In this document: positions 24,291 through 36,870 of the stretch, piece by piece
How positions within the stretch are numbered: the stretch's first letter is position 1
Layout of the letters: each line of letters opens with the position of its first letter
Assembly: GCA_016801845.1 (NCBI GenBank)
Contig: CM028918.1
Span: 20,696,001 to 20,760,000, forward strand
DNA from: Polydactylus sextarius
Taxonomy: Eukaryota; Chordata; Actinopteri; Polynemidae
Direction: 5' to 3'
Length of the DNA: 64,000 nucleotides
Notes under the pieces: generated by a model
Seen by the model: the letters and a program-made list of their open reading frames with translations, nothing else
Database searches by the model: none
What the model was told of the DNA's origin: nothing
Made by a program: the position numbers and the translations under genes

Positions 24291-25616
24291 TATAAAATGT
24301 TATTTTGTGAAAAAATATTCTTATGATATCACCATGAGCTGCAGGATTCTTTCAGAATTTATGGTCATATGACAAGTGTGTGCCATTACCTAGATATAGG
24401 GGCTGGATCAACTTAACCCATTCTCTTCTATGCACTGTTTTATAATGGGATCTACATTTTACAAATGAGGCCACAGGTCCTGAGAAAAAACCCACAAGGA
24501 AGCAGGGGAAGAAAATGTTTTATCAGTTTTAATTCACCAGGAAGCTGTAACAGCACTGATGTTGTCTAGATGATGTGTGTGATCAGGTGCATGAGGAGAA
24601 ACCACATCACCGTGACAGTATAAACTACCAGCTGAGGAACCAAGTCCAGCTCAGTCCTGATGATGTGTTGGACAGAGACCTCAGGCGAAGACATGGAACA
24701 AAGCATCTAATTTGCTTTTTAAACGTCACATCAGCCTGAACTTCCTGCCTGATAACAACTCTGCACAGATTTGCATTAAGATGAACGACCTCAACAGAAA
24801 CAGGTTAGGCTGAGGCCTGAGGGGAGGGATTCCAATGAGCAGCACATCAAAGCTTAAAGTGCAAGTGAACAGTAAATAACACATTTTAATATGCACATTA
24901 AACCGTGTCAAAACTGACAAAACAACTATCAGAGACTGCACACAGTTAGAACATCACTATTGAACTTTTGTGCATTAAACCATTCAGTAATAAAAATGAT
25001 AATAATAATAATAATAAGTGTTTAATTGTGTTGTGTAAATTCATCGTGAAATCAACAAATCGTCATAATTATTTGCAGAAAACCTCCATCACTTCCTGTC
25101 TCAATCTCCTGTGGTTTCATATGTGAACAGAACACAAGGTATCACTTTCTCACTCTCACTCACTCACTGTGGAAATCACACAATGAAAAGAAATGACAGA
25201 CATCGATTCAGAACAAGATTGTGTAATGTTAAGGGTTAGGGTTAGGATGGGATGAGACGATGAAACCTCAGTTTCACCACAGAACCACACTGAGCAGAGT
25301 CTGAGCCTGAAGGTAAAACAGATATTTAAAAAAAAGTTTTAAAAACTCTGCTATGATATAAATCAAAAACAGACAACATGGATCAGGAGAGACATGAAAT
25401 TCACCCAGGGAGAAAGAAAAGACAAAGTATAAAAACTGTCAGCTGAGGATCAGAAACAGATAAAGAAAATAAAGCTTTCTGAATTTTTAGTGTGGCCATA
25501 TTTACAGTTATTAATGTTACTTTTGTTGTGCTTTTAAAAAGCTTGTTTCCTCATGCTAATGTGTCAGGACTTCACCTTCTTTTGTCACTATTAAAACAAT
25601 CTATAAATACTACCTA

Positions 25617-26345
25617 TTGTGTAACAATAATTTCACTCATTCTGTCATTCCCATTGCACTTGATTGCTATGTCGTACACATATTAAATCTGAATAATAAC
25701 ATTAAAAACAGACCGCTCACGAGAAAAAAACTTTCGTGTCACAGTTTCTTTTACAAATGGATACCACAGGGTTCCACACTAGAACCCATTTTCTTTTACC
25801 CATGTTTTCTCCATTTGAGCCATATTATTTAACAGATATTTCAGTTTATCTCTTTACAGATGATACACTGTTGTATTTCTCCTAAATGTCTGAATCTGCC
25901 AAATGATCCTCATTGTAATTAGCTTCACTGAGCCTGAACATACCTATGGAACTGTCCTGCCTGCTCTGGGTTCTCTCCATCGACTTCTTCTAAAACAGAA
26001 TGTTCTTGAGTCTCATGTTCACAGACTAATTAAAGAAAAATCTGGAATCATATTTAAACTGTTCCATTGAATCATCTTGATCAGTAATTCAAGTTGTTAT
26101 TACTTCTTATCTGGATGATCATGATGCAGGATGCACATGAACAGGATTTGACAGCTTCAGAGTCCAAAATGACCAGATTTTGCCATGTTTGAACCAAATC
26201 ACAAACACATGACCATATCTCTACTTTTTCAGCTTCTCTTCACTGCCTATGAGATTTAGAATAGATTTAACATGGCATGACTTTTAAGACTGCTGTGCCT
26301 CTAAACCAGGACTAACCAGCCCTGAAGATTGAGATCTCCTGAGCT
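25617..26345 (+). mobile_element. Decayed LINE reverse transcriptase fragment (L2-type)
   Basis: The plus strand carries a broken reverse transcriptase. Near 25,765-25,830 it reads IPQGSTLEPIFFYPCFLHLS, matching the GVPQGSxLGP motif of non-LTR reverse transcriptases. About 20 codons later, in another frame, SVYLFTDDTLLYFS (near 25,841-25,882) matches the catalytic Y/F-A-D-D motif, with Ala replaced by Thr. Both segments are interrupted by stops, and the downstream RT body is recognisable only weakly. It is a dead, frame-broken copy whose boundaries are approximate. Confidence 0.65.
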
Positions 26346-26399
26346 GTTAGCAGTAACAGTAGAAATGTTAAGACAGGGGGAAACTTTGACCTGAAATCA

Positions 26400-28240
26400 G
26401 TGTAAAAATCAAACACCTCCGACCACACTCATGCTCACTGTTGTTAAATAGGATTTTGGTGACCATGTGATGCCAGCCCTTTTCCCTTCAGGGACCATTA
26501 AAAATAAAAATATTCAACATGCTTTGTTGGACAGATGCTCCCTCATCTGGTCTTGTTCTTTCTCTGAAGCAGTGCAGCATTTCTCTGCAGTTGTGGGACG
26601 TCAGTTCAAGTGGCTTTGGACACCACAGGAAGACGTCGACATCCTGCATCCCACTGACACATTTATCCACCGCACATGTGCGTTAAACTGATCCCAGTCA
26701 GAGGTCAGCTGTGAGTTTTTACAGCTCAGTGGCAGGTTGCATAATGAGGTAATGAGGCTTCTTCGCTTGCAGTCATATTGCAGTGTTTTAAGACGCATAG
26801 AGACACTTTGAACTTTAGGTTTTGTAACTTCCTCTTTCCTCACTATCTTGGTGCCGCTGGCTGCATCCTTCAACAACTCAGGAAACATTGTTATAAGGCT
26901 CAACTCAAACCACATGTCACCTCTGGTTAGACACAACCCTGAGCCAGCCAACCACAGTCCTGCTTTATCCTGATGACTTTATGTTAGATGGTTTTACACC
27001 ACGTGCCCAGATTTTGCTCCTTAAGCTTCATCTAGTAAAACAGATTTCAACATTAAGGTTTTATACCAATGAAGTAAGCATTTACTTTCTGTTCTACTGA
27101 AACCTTCTTTGAATGACAAAGAAAACAAATTGCAGTCTTAGAGAATTTGATTGTCTTATTGTATTGGCAGTTCTTATCAGTACAAAACTTTACCCTCTTA
27201 GTGGAGTTCAGAAATGTCTCTGTAGATCTGCTTTGCTGCCAAGATTTGGTGACGATTTGTTGCTCCCTCATGTCAAAAGGAGCCATCAGATTACGATGCC
27301 CCCAAGATGTCTCACAATGGAGGGTTTTCTTGCCATGTCCAACATCAAGGTTGACTTAGAACACATCCTATCACGTGTGGGGGCTGAACACCTTGATGAC
27401 CTTGTTGACCCACTGCCACGAAGACCTGACCCTGGATCAGAGGTTGAACATGGGTGCATGCCTCTGAACATGGCTGGATGTTTTTTGTTTTTTTTTGGAG
27501 AAGAGATCATATTTGTCACTGTTCTTCCTACTTCCACTTGCTATAATGGTAAACTGAATCTAGACAACAACTCTTATGCCATCATGTTTCATCATGTTGT
27601 TTCACTATGTCTTTCAACATAAAGGCCCTTCATCAAACACAGACCACTGCTCAAATTTTGTAATACTTCACATGGTTATTCTGCTCATTACATGCTCAGT
27701 CTCAGGATTGAGATGATGGTTTTTACACGGTGTCTGGTTCAGTAGCATCACGGGTCAGTGCTGCCACTACAACCCACCACCTCTACCCCAAAACACTTTT
27801 ATTTTGGAGTGGGGTAACATGAAATAACTCTATCAGTGCAGTGTTGAAAAGCAGCAAATCAGTGACTCAGTGACATCTCTGATAGTACAGTGATTGTGGG
27901 ATGGTCATTTGTGAGATGATGAGGTTTGTCTGATATTTACAACTCTAATCTTGAATATTCCAAGAATTTTATTTTCCTTCCTTTGGACTTAACCTACAGT
28001 GGTACTGATAACCAACAGCCTCGTTCAGTTTGGGACTAACGGGTAGATGAACTCTCTCTGTTTAAACAACCCTTGGTGATTCAACCAGCCCAAATTCCAT
28101 CTTTGGTTGATAACAACAAAATAATACAAACAGAGGTAGTCAGCATCACAATGTCCACAATTCCACCAAATCCACTAAAACAATTAAAAGATAGTGAAGG
28201 AAAACACTAAAACACACAAAGTAAAACACTAAACAGACAA
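26400..28240. other. Intergenic DNA with an unrecognised 169-codon open frame
   Basis: No known gene is visible. A plus-strand open frame of 169 codons runs from 27,113 to 27,622, the longest on that strand in the window. It is not low complexity, but it resembles no family I know, has no evident splice context and overlaps another frame on the minus strand. It may be part of an unrecognised transposon or chance. The rest is unique AT-rich sequence. Confidence 0.4.
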
Positions 28241-28259
28241 AGGAAAAGGCTGAGCAACA

Positions 28260-29135
28260 GATTTAAACTGAGTGGGGAAAAGCCAAGGTGAAAAGGTGGG
28301 TTTTGAGGGATGATTTAAAAGTGTCCAGGCATGATGCAGATATAGGGAGGGAGGGAGTTCCAGAGGGTTGGTGCAGCTACACTGAAAGCTCTGTCACCAA
28401 AACTTTTCAGTTTGGTGCGAGGGATGGACAGCAGGCCCATGTCTGAGGACCGCACGTTCTGGGAAGGAGTGTGTTAATGGAAGTCGGACAGGAAGGGTGG
28501 GGCGAGTGTGTGGAGGCATATGTAAGTGAGAAGGAGGAGTTTATAAGAGATGTGGTATTTTACTGGAAGCCAGTGGAAACGGATGAGGGTAGGAGTGATG
28601 TGCTGTCAGGGCTTGGTGTAAGTGATACCCTGGCAGCTGAGTTTTGCATGTACTTGAGTCTGTCCAGGGTTATACTGGGAACCCCAGACAGGACTCCATT
28701 ACAGTAGTCCAGACGGGAAAAAATGAAAGCATGGATCAGGGTTTCAGCAACAGAGTCACAAAGTGAGGGCTGGAGATGTTCCTGAGGTGGTAGAAAGCGG
28801 TCCTGGTGATGAAATTGACATGAGACTAGTAGGAGATTGTGGAGTCCATGATGATATAGGATGGAGTGATTGAGCAGCTGCTAATGTGGAGGAAGAGACC
28901 CCCAACCTTCTGGAGCCCTGGATTGGGGCCACAACCATGAGTTCTGTTTTTTACTGCTTAGTTGGAATAGGTTGGTTGTCATTCAAGTTTTTATGGTATG
29001 AAGGCAGTTTACTAGAGATGGGGGGAGTAGAGTGGATGGTGAAGTGCTGAGATAGAATTGGGTATCATCAGTGTAGCAGTGGAAATTTAGACCGTGGTGA
29101 CATATCAACCTAGAGTGTTGTTAATGGTCTCGTGG
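28260..29135 (-). mobile_element. Decayed LINE reverse transcriptase (L2-type), minus strand
   Basis: Reading right to left, several colinear reverse transcriptase segments appear in shifting frames. HHGLNFHCYTDDTQFYLS contains the catalytic motif (YTDD at 29,064-29,075). KTELMVVAP follows, then TRTAFYHLRNIS, then AETLIHAFIFSRLDYCNGVL. Next come SVAAPTLWNSLPP and LDTFKSSLKTHLFTLAF, with a stop at 28,263-28,265. These are hallmark L2-clade blocks in the right order. Frameshifts, an in-frame stop and loss of the 5' part show a dead copy. Its C-terminus differs from that of the plus-strand LINE at 18.3 kb, so at least two families are present. Confidence 0.85.
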
Positions 29136-29267
29136 GTTGCTAGCTCTCCTAGAAATGAAATGTCCTCAAAGATTTCAAACAGGTCTTGTTGCCTCAAAGA
29201 TAACCATGTCCTGGACGACTGAAAACCTTCACAGACAAAAATCACAACATCATTTCACCACCAGATT

Positions 29268-29273
29268 TTTATT
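29268..29273 (-). terminator. vta1: Distal candidate poly(A) signal AATAAA for vta1
   Basis: Minus-strand AATAAA followed by AATCTGGTGGTGAAATG. Cleavage would fall near 29,250, about 1.5 kb after the stop codon. Confidence 0.4.
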
Positions 29274-29934
29274 CAAACATGAGCTTAAACCACTGATTCT
29301 GAAAAGGTGACAAGTTCCAGTGAAAATTCAAAGTTTCCTGCGAAAAAATGAAAGTTCTGACAAAATGAAACGAAAAGCAGGAAACAACCAGCGCCGCCGT
29401 CTGAGGAAGAATTGACATATACAGAGAAAGTTTCAGGTAAACACATTAAGGAAAATATTTAACCTCCACATAACAACCAAAAAGTCAGATGACGAATCTG
29501 TGAATCAGCAACCTCTGTTAACACCCCAACACTCCAATGATTTTCTTTCCTTTAATGTTTTGTTCAATAATGTCTGAGGTTTGGGACAAAACTGAAAGAA
29601 TCTAAACACAGAAAACAAAAACGTGATTACAGTGATTATTATTGTTAGACCAACTTTCAACTGCTGAATACATTCTGCATTGTATAAAAAGGATCAGTTA
29701 TGAAGTTGTTTTGGATTGCTGCAGATGATGATAGTTGATGAGACTCAGCTGAACTGATGAAATGACCTACATGCGTGGGAACATTCAGGTCCTGTGGAAA
29801 GTCTGTTCTACCAGTATGAAAACTGTTTTGCTGTTTTGTCAGCCAATGTTTTACAAGTTTAGTGTTCATTTTTTGCCTCCAGCAGGGGTTGCTCTGTCTG
29901 TCTCTCGGTCTTTGTCCTGGTGAGCTGTCGTCTT

Positions 29935-29940
29935 TTTATT
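29935..29940 (-). terminator. vta1: Proximal candidate poly(A) signal AATAAA for vta1
   Basis: Minus-strand CCAATAAAAAGACG about 0.83 kb after the vta1 stop. It is followed on the transcribed strand by a region containing GTG/TG-poor, CAGG-rich sequence, so the downstream element is weak. Confidence 0.35.
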
Positions 29941-30773
29941 GGAACAAGATCTTTTAGGGAAGGCACATTGACCAAACCAAACTGTCGAACAAGATATCTG
30001 AGTGTGATCGAGTCGGAACTGGAATATTTCACAATTTTGTTTCAATAATCAGGTTAAAATGACTCAATATTCTGCAAATATGCACCCTCTGTCTGTAGAA
30101 AAGGCTGATTTAACCTCTTCCTGTGAACAATTGATTCATCGAGTAGGAAATATGATGTTGTGACTTCAGTTCTGACATTTACTTACTACATTGATGTGTT
30201 TCAGTCAAAGCTGCGACTCAGTGACGTTGTCAAATGCTGAACTAAAGCTACTTTTCCCCAATACAAACTGAACACAACACACAAGCTGAACACACATGGT
30301 GAACATCATTGATTTCTTCTGATCAACTGATTGGGAGCCGAAGATTGTGATGTTTCAACTCATTATGTATGAAACACGTTGATGTAGACTGACAGACAGT
30401 AAAGGGACTTTGAGTTAAACAGTCTTGTACATTAGTGGTTTTATAAAAAGGTTTTACGTCGTGTGTGACAGCATTGAAAATCTGTAAATGTGCAAGTCAG
30501 TAGTGAAGAGTGGTGAAGCTTTGATCATCTCCGAGCTCCAGCGATGAAACATGAGTCAGTTGGTCGGACAGTGCGACATGGCAGCGGACACAGGCGGCCA
30601 TTGTTAAAGACTGATTTCCATCATGTCCTCCTCTGACGCCTCAGTGTGTGAGTGTGTGTGTCGCTGTGGGCCAGATCAGTGACAGATAGAGCGGCGCTGC
30701 TGAGGAAGAAAACGATGGGGGTATGGGAGGAAGGAGAGAGCGATGGAGGGAGAGACACAGGAGGACAAAGACT

Positions 30774-30919
30774 TCATTCTTTGCCGGTCGTCAGGAGCTT
30801 CAGGGCTTTCTGGAGGTTCTGGACGGCAGTGGTCACGTCCTCGTACTGCAGCGCACTGCCGGCGTACTTGCAGTACTTCTGGGCCTTGGTGAAGTCCTCC
30901 GGGGTGAGGTGAATGCCGC
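30774..30919 (-). CDS. vta1: vta1 last coding exon (exon 8): VSL domain and stop
   Basis: The exon follows an acceptor with a C-rich tract (CCCCCCAG) and ends at TGA (30,774-30,776). After the split Gly codon it reads GIHLTPEDFTKAQKYCKYAG, SALQYEDVTTAVQNLQKALK, LLTTGKE. It is nearly identical to the C-terminus of human VTA1/LIP5. This is the complete VSL (Vps4-SBP1-LIP5) domain, which forms the dimer and binds and stimulates the AAA ATPase VPS4 during ESCRT-III disassembly on endosomal membranes. The conserved YCKYAGSALQYED helix is intact. The first two bases complete a Gly codon begun in exon 7. Two other frames are open across this exon, but only this one matches the family. Confidence 0.97.
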
Positions 30920-31711
30920 CTGGGGGGAGGGAGATGGGTGGACAGAATGAAGGAGGGAGGGAGGAGAAATCAGAAGGAGTTAGTCAGTTTCAGGAAATTA
31001 TCAGCACACACACAGTAACACACACAGATACAGAAAAAGGTGTTTAAGATCAGCAACACATGTACAAAATTAAAAAAAAACAAAACAAAAAAAAACAAAG
31101 AAAACAACAGATTTGAAATGGGGAGTGGATATTTTGTCGATGAGCTGTGGATGTGTGTCGCAATCAGCCAGCAGCTTCACCTCCAGGACAGAACATCAGA
31201 TCAGAGAACATGGGAAGATTCAGTCTGATGTCGGTTTTATGAAAATATCTACTGCCTGTCCTTAGATAGGTTATTTCTAGGAAAAGTGAAAACACTTGTG
31301 ACCTGTGTCATGGAAAAGTCATCGCCAACACCAGCCTGTAATCTCCTGTCAGCGCTGAAGGGATTGTGGGTAATTTACGATGGAGAACAACCTGCTGCAC
31401 AGCTAAGAGGTCAGTGTGGAGTGAAGCGTTTAAAGAAAGAGTCACTTGAGAGATGGGACATACAACAGGGTTACACTCAGGGTGTGTGTGTGTGAGAGAG
31501 AGCGATACGTCCCTTTGATCAGCTGTCATTACAGTAATATTTTAATAAAGACTGCAGTTGTCCCATAATGTCTCAGTGCCCCACTGAGACAAACCACTCC
31601 CTGTGACCCCTCCCCTGAACTCATGTGTTCACATTATCAATTGTCCATATGGTTGCCATGGACGCAAAGACTTGCCACAAAGACATAACACACAAATCTG
31701 CCTCCTGTTTT

Positions 31712-31905
31712 CACTCCCGTTGATTTTATTGTAAAACTACTAACAGGAAGTTGTCTCATAGAGTTGTTGTAATGTATCAGCTGTGATATGGAAGTATTTT
31801 CTTGTGAAAATTCAGTGGTTGTTGGCCAGCTTGTCGCAATTTGTCCCAACTCATGTTTCTCTCGCGTCCTGCAGGTGGCGACCATAGTTTTGCTTCTGCA
31901 CAGGT
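31712..31905 (+). repeat. Dispersed repeat, copy 1 of 4
   Basis: Shares GATTTTATT, AACAGGAAG, GGAAGTATTTT, GAAAATTCAGTGG and CCTGCAGGTGGCGACCATAG, in order, with the copies at 44.6 and 45.6 kb. This is a diverged interspersed element of unknown family. No open frame is shared among the copies. Confidence 0.65.
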
Positions 31906-34900
31906 GTAGAACCAGGACATGTGCCAACCTTGTCCAGCTTTATTTGGACTGAAACAAACCCTTGACCAGAATTTGCTTTCGTCCGCTATCTTTCTACATT
32001 TGTGACGTTGTCGAACCGTTCATAACTTTCTCTTCTCATTTCTGCTTCTTCTGACGTCATAAACTAAGCAACTTGGAAGATTTTGATTTTAGTACTGGTT
32101 GTACTGGTTTGACCCTACAACAGAGAGAAAATAACGGACATCTCTGGACATAGAGTTGTCAAACTGCTGTTGCGTTAGTGAGTGTTTGAGGGACGAGTGG
32201 CAGAAGATGACAACAGATGGAGAGGAGACAGAGTCCAGACACAATGTGTTCATGAGCTATGATTATCTTCTATCTTGTGTATCTGACATCTCTCTGAACG
32301 CGTTTTATTTTACATGTTGGATAAAACCTGACTTCTGCTAAAGAACATATACAACAACAACGAGATGCTGACACTGGAGACCAGAAAGAGAACCCAGTCC
32401 TCTTTCACAATGTGAACACAGACACAACTGAGTCCATTTTCTGTTGGTCCACATTTAGGGGACTGAGTTCTGTTTGTTTAAAGGGGACCAATTGTGAAAA
32501 CACCCTAATTCAATATGTTCTGTATGTTTTGTTCTCCAGTGTTTTACAACACTGCACACACACTGCAATTAGTTTTCATCATTTTGTTTTTCTGATTCTT
32601 TAAGGATTTGCTTTTCTTGCCTCATGCCGTCTCCCCCTAACAAAAGATCTGTGCACGTCGCTGAGCCTGAAAAAAAAAAAGTCAGAACTTTTCTTCACTC
32701 TGTGTTTCTGCAGCTTGTTACGCTCTCAGCCCTCCACCCATCAGTCTCTGGAGGATTACAGCTGGAAACACACCATTTTATAGCCAGTTTGACACTACAG
32801 AATACATATGTATCTACCCTCCCTCATACAGCACTAATGTACACTAAAGGAACATAGGACCCACATTCCTTCAATTCTAGCTCTTCCCTTCATTATTTCT
32901 TTTATCTGCCTGTTGTTCCTTCCCTCACTGAAAGTCAGTGTTGTTTACACCTCCTTACACACTCCAGCATAGCATGGATAGAAGGTAAATGATGAAATAA
33001 GTAACAGGTCAAATCATTTTGCCTAGAAAGCAACAGGAGTTTGCTCTCCTCGTCTACATTCACCTGATGAACAGATAGAGAAAACCTGCTCAATCAGACG
33101 GCGATGAGGTGCGACTCCACTGGCCGCTTCACTTCATCACAGGTGTGTTTTGACAATGAGGTCAGGGCTGTGTGCTGGGAAGAACCAGTCAATCAGAGAA
33201 GTGTTTTGAATGATTGTCTCTCGTACACGCCATTAAACCCTCCCTCATGTCAGTAGTCTGAGGTGTTGAAGGTGAATCCTCAGTCGAACCGGGAGCTTTT
33301 CCCTTTACAACCACATTCACACGTATTAGGTGATGCCATCAGCTTCAAGAAGACATGATTTGCTGAAATTGAGACACTTCTCTTTTTTCAGATGTCTGAT
33401 CGATGTGAACACTGTCCTTGTCCACGTTTATCAAGTCACAGAATGAATCTCAGTTGGTTTTTCTTCGCGTTTATTCCTCACATGCTGAGACACAAAGGCT
33501 TCAGTGAACAATGACGTTTTCAGAAAAACCCTCAGGGTATTAAACACTTGTTACTGTACGACTCTGGGTGTCCACAGACACCAAAATAATCTCTTTCACA
33601 TTCACTCTTCATGAATCAAAGAACAGATATGAAAACAAACATATCTGTTCTTTAGTTTCATTCTCCTTCATCATTGTCTTTCATCTGTTCTCATATCAAT
33701 CCAGTCGTTCTCACTCTGCTCCCTTTCTTTACAGTACAATCATCTCTTCTTCTTGTTTTACTCCTTCCTACATGTAGTGTTGTATTTTCAGATGAGGTGC
33801 TGTATAGGCAGAAGAAACCTGACAGAAGAAACAGTGACATGGTGATAAAATAATAATAATAATAAAAAAAAACTAAATAATCTGCTGTCTGAAGTGTTTG
33901 TTGAAATGAAGTGAAGTGTGTGTGCATGGAGATTTTTAATCCCTGTGCTTGTTTTACGGCTAAGGTGAAGAAAAATTCGCGTGGCTCAGTATGATGAGGT
34001 TAATTTGGATCTGAGCTCTCTGTTCTGACCACAGTCTCTTCCTCTGGCCTTGTTCATCTCTCCTCGCTTCTTTTCTCCCCTCATTTATTTCCTCTCTTCT
34101 GTTTTAAGTCTGTTCTGTCCACCCATCCCTCCACCTCCCTGTACTTATTCCTCCCTTCAATATGTCCTTCCCTCCCTGGAGGACTGTCTCTAACTTGAAC
34201 AATCCCTCAGTAGCCCTCTCACCCTAAAACTCTACTTTCTGCAAACAGAACATGGGATATAGTCTGTGAACGGGACATGATCGTGTCAAACATGTTCATT
34301 TATACAGCTGCTTTATCTCAGGATGTAAATTTTATGCTCTTGAAACACTTTAATGTTCGATCAGTCTGCTTTATGGGTTTTCAGCAGGTCTTTTATATTT
34401 TAGAGGTGAAGTGGACGATAAGTTTTGAGGATTACATTTGCCACTTCTGAACTACAGAACACAATGGACCTGATTCGAAGGGGTGTTTCCAGTGTCTCAG
34501 CTCCTACTGATAATTCTCAGACCTCGCTTTGCACAGTTTATATTGGAACTGCTTTGTACATATGAAACAGTCCCAATGAAAACTGTTCTGTGGATGTTTA
34601 GCACCACTGATATCTCACATCTCTGCCAAGTCAAACCAAAACCATCTGCATGGCCCAACAGCAAACTGTTATAAATGTGGAGTTACTTTTTTTTTTGAGG
34701 CGAACCGACCCGTTGGCCTGTAAACAAGTAACACTTGTAATTAAATGTAAATATTAAACGTAGTCCTGCAGTGAACAAAACCATGCATCTCAATACAATG
34801 CAATCAATACCATCTATTCAAACACTTAAATCTGGTGTAGTTTAAATTGTACTTAGCCACATGTGGTCCAGACCTCCATATGTGGTCCGCACAAGTGGAT

Positions 34901-36204
34901 CTCAAAGCCTCCTCAAAGTATCTTGGTTGCACTAACAGCATGTTCTATAAAGACACACCTCAGTTGATCATGTTAACTCCAGATGTGATCGCAGACTCAG
35001 TGACCTTGGGCACAGATAAATGATTCAAACGCCTCCTGAAAAGCTCACACCATGAATTATTCCCACGCCACTATTTAAAAGTTTTGTTCGGTATTAAGGG
35101 GAAAAAAAAAAAAAATCACATCCAATTGTCCCTACGAACCACTCACACCTGCAGGACAACAGGACTCTGTTCATACTGTTAGTAAAACTGGGATTTGTTG
35201 ACTTGACATAAAATCTAATGGGGATGCCTCTCTCTGAGCATTCAGTTGGTATCGGAGCATAAAAACTGCAGCAGCGACATAAGCAACTCTGTGGCCCGCT
35301 GAGGTCAAGTTACTGTTGTTGTAACTTCACCTGTAGCTGTTCATGTGTCTGTTCACTGATTAATGTAAAGCAGATTTTTCCACACAGTAAAGCAGATAAA
35401 TCTAAGCAGCTAACACTTCTCACACATGAAATAATTACTCCATGTAAATCTTTAACTTGAATGTTAACATTAGAGGACCTGTGATTGTCCCTGGATGTCT
35501 TCTTTAAAAGGCACAAGGAACAGGGCAACAGATAATGTCTCTTTTTGCTTCGCCACATTCATAAAACATGGCTCTTAAAAATGTCCTGGAGAAGAACGGG
35601 AAAAATGATTGAATAATGTCACACCATAAGCCCCTAATCCCTTGGCTGATATCTCCTCTTCTGCAGCGAGCCTTATGAATATGCTGACTACATACTCCTA
35701 AAAAATGAGGAGAGTCTGAGAGGAGGAGGAGGAGGAGGGAAAGTGGTGGAAAAATGAAGTGAGAAAGTCAGCAAAGATATGAGAGGTGGCCAGACACCAC
35801 AGTGCTCGACGGGGAAAGAACTGGGGAGAGATGGAATTCAAAAAGGTGGTAATAAAAAAAAATTGGCCTGATCAGACATTTTTTTAAAAGACAAAAAAAA
35901 AAAGACCACATCATCATTTCAGATAAGAAAAATAAAAGAAATCTAACTTTCAGCGCTCAGAATGTTGTGTCAGCAGATTAAATGGCACTTAATAACGGGT
36001 GAATGAACGTATCACAATAACTACAGCTGCGACTAGCAATTCATTTTCACCAAACAGCCTCAGAACCCAAAGATATTCACCTACATCGCAGACACTGACA
36101 ACATCATTTATTATAATTAGCCCAGTTTTATTCCCAAGACAGAAGATAGAAACTGTCAAACTGCAGCTACTATGATGCTAAATTGCAGTTTTTGACAGTT
36201 TTTG

Positions 36205-36870
36205 TTGTTTTTTTTTCCACACTTGGTCCATTTTAGCCTTTAAAGCAAACTCAGATCGATAACTGAGCTTTTTTGGTCCATATGTGAACAGTCTAAGCGC
36301 ACTCAGACCCCTTTAAAGCCAAGCAAACTCAGACCACCTCTGGAGGTGGTCTGAGTCCGGTTCTCTTTAACTCCCCGGTACAGTTTGCTTCAACTGCGCA
36401 GCGTGAACACAAAGCGCTCCAGGTCATCTCCAGCTTTTTTGCAGTTTTATGAAGGAGCAGTTTCTGATAGGGGCGATGTGGGCCGTTGCTCAGGGCAGCA
36501 TCGTGGGACAACAAGCCAGGACATTTTTTTATAACATGTGCACATGTCAGTTTTCTAATGTTCATATGTGACAGCGGGGAAGGAGGAGGGGCGGTGGATT
36601 CAGCAGCTATAAACATGCATCTAATAGTGCAACTAATACCATTAGTTGGTTCAGTAAATCACGCCAGTAGTTGCTTTCAATTCATTTTTCCAGGGTTGTG
36701 TGAAAAAAAGCAGAAAAAAAACTATACAAAATGGATCTGATATGGCTCTGTGACCCCCCCCTGGTTTTATGACCTGGGTGAAAACTACCCAGAATGCCAA
36801 GCAGTGAAGGTCTGAGAAGCAAGTGTGAACAGAAAGAGGACTGAGACCCCATCATAGCTTAAGTGGACCA
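36205..36870. mobile_element. Probable nonautonomous DNA transposon (hAT-like MITE)
   Basis: The left part has TTGGTCCAT and TGTGAACAGTCTAAGC-type sequence. Near the right end TGTGAACAGAAAGAGG and CTTAAGTGGACCAG appear in inverted relation (TGGTCCA...TTAAGC against TGGTCCACTTAAGC). The central GTGAACACAAAGCGCTCCAG is typical of a fish nonautonomous family. It has no coding capacity. Ends and superfamily are tentative. Confidence 0.45.
36327..36356. repeat. Perfect 14-bp stem hairpin
   Basis: ACTCAGACCACCTC, a TG loop, then GAGGTGGTCTGAGT: a perfect 14-bp inverted repeat with a 2-base loop, inside the probable MITE. It may be the subterminal palindrome of that element. Confidence 0.95.

Larger units (their letters stand above)
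23301..25600. other. Intergenic DNA between vta1 and adgrg6, first part
   Basis: No gene is recognisable. Content is a short CA run at 23,806-23,829, a perfect 11-bp stem hairpin at 24,266-24,290, an AAT run near 25,000-25,015, and AT-rich unique sequence. If the gene models on either side are right, this is part of a spacer of only about 6 kb. Confidence 0.6.
29250..30773 (-). other. vta1: vta1 3'UTR (putative)
   Basis: Sequence downstream of the vta1 stop is free of obvious transposons and microsatellites until the LINE at 29.1 kb. Two AATAAA signals on the transcribed strand could end the transcript, at 29,935-29,940 (UTR about 0.83 kb) and 29,268-29,273 (about 1.5 kb). The distal one lies in an A/T-rich context typical of a cDNA end. 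The extent is inferred and needs transcript data. Confidence 0.45.

Noticed and set aside
25230..25256. Telomere-like GGTTAGGGTTAGG
   Set aside because: Only two or three units. A similar short stretch at 39.55 kb belongs to an interspersed repeat. It is not evidence of a telomere or a fusion point.
30652..30950. Plus-strand open frames over vta1 exon 8
   Set aside because: They are antisense shadows of the conserved VSL exon, which matches human VTA1 on the minus strand.
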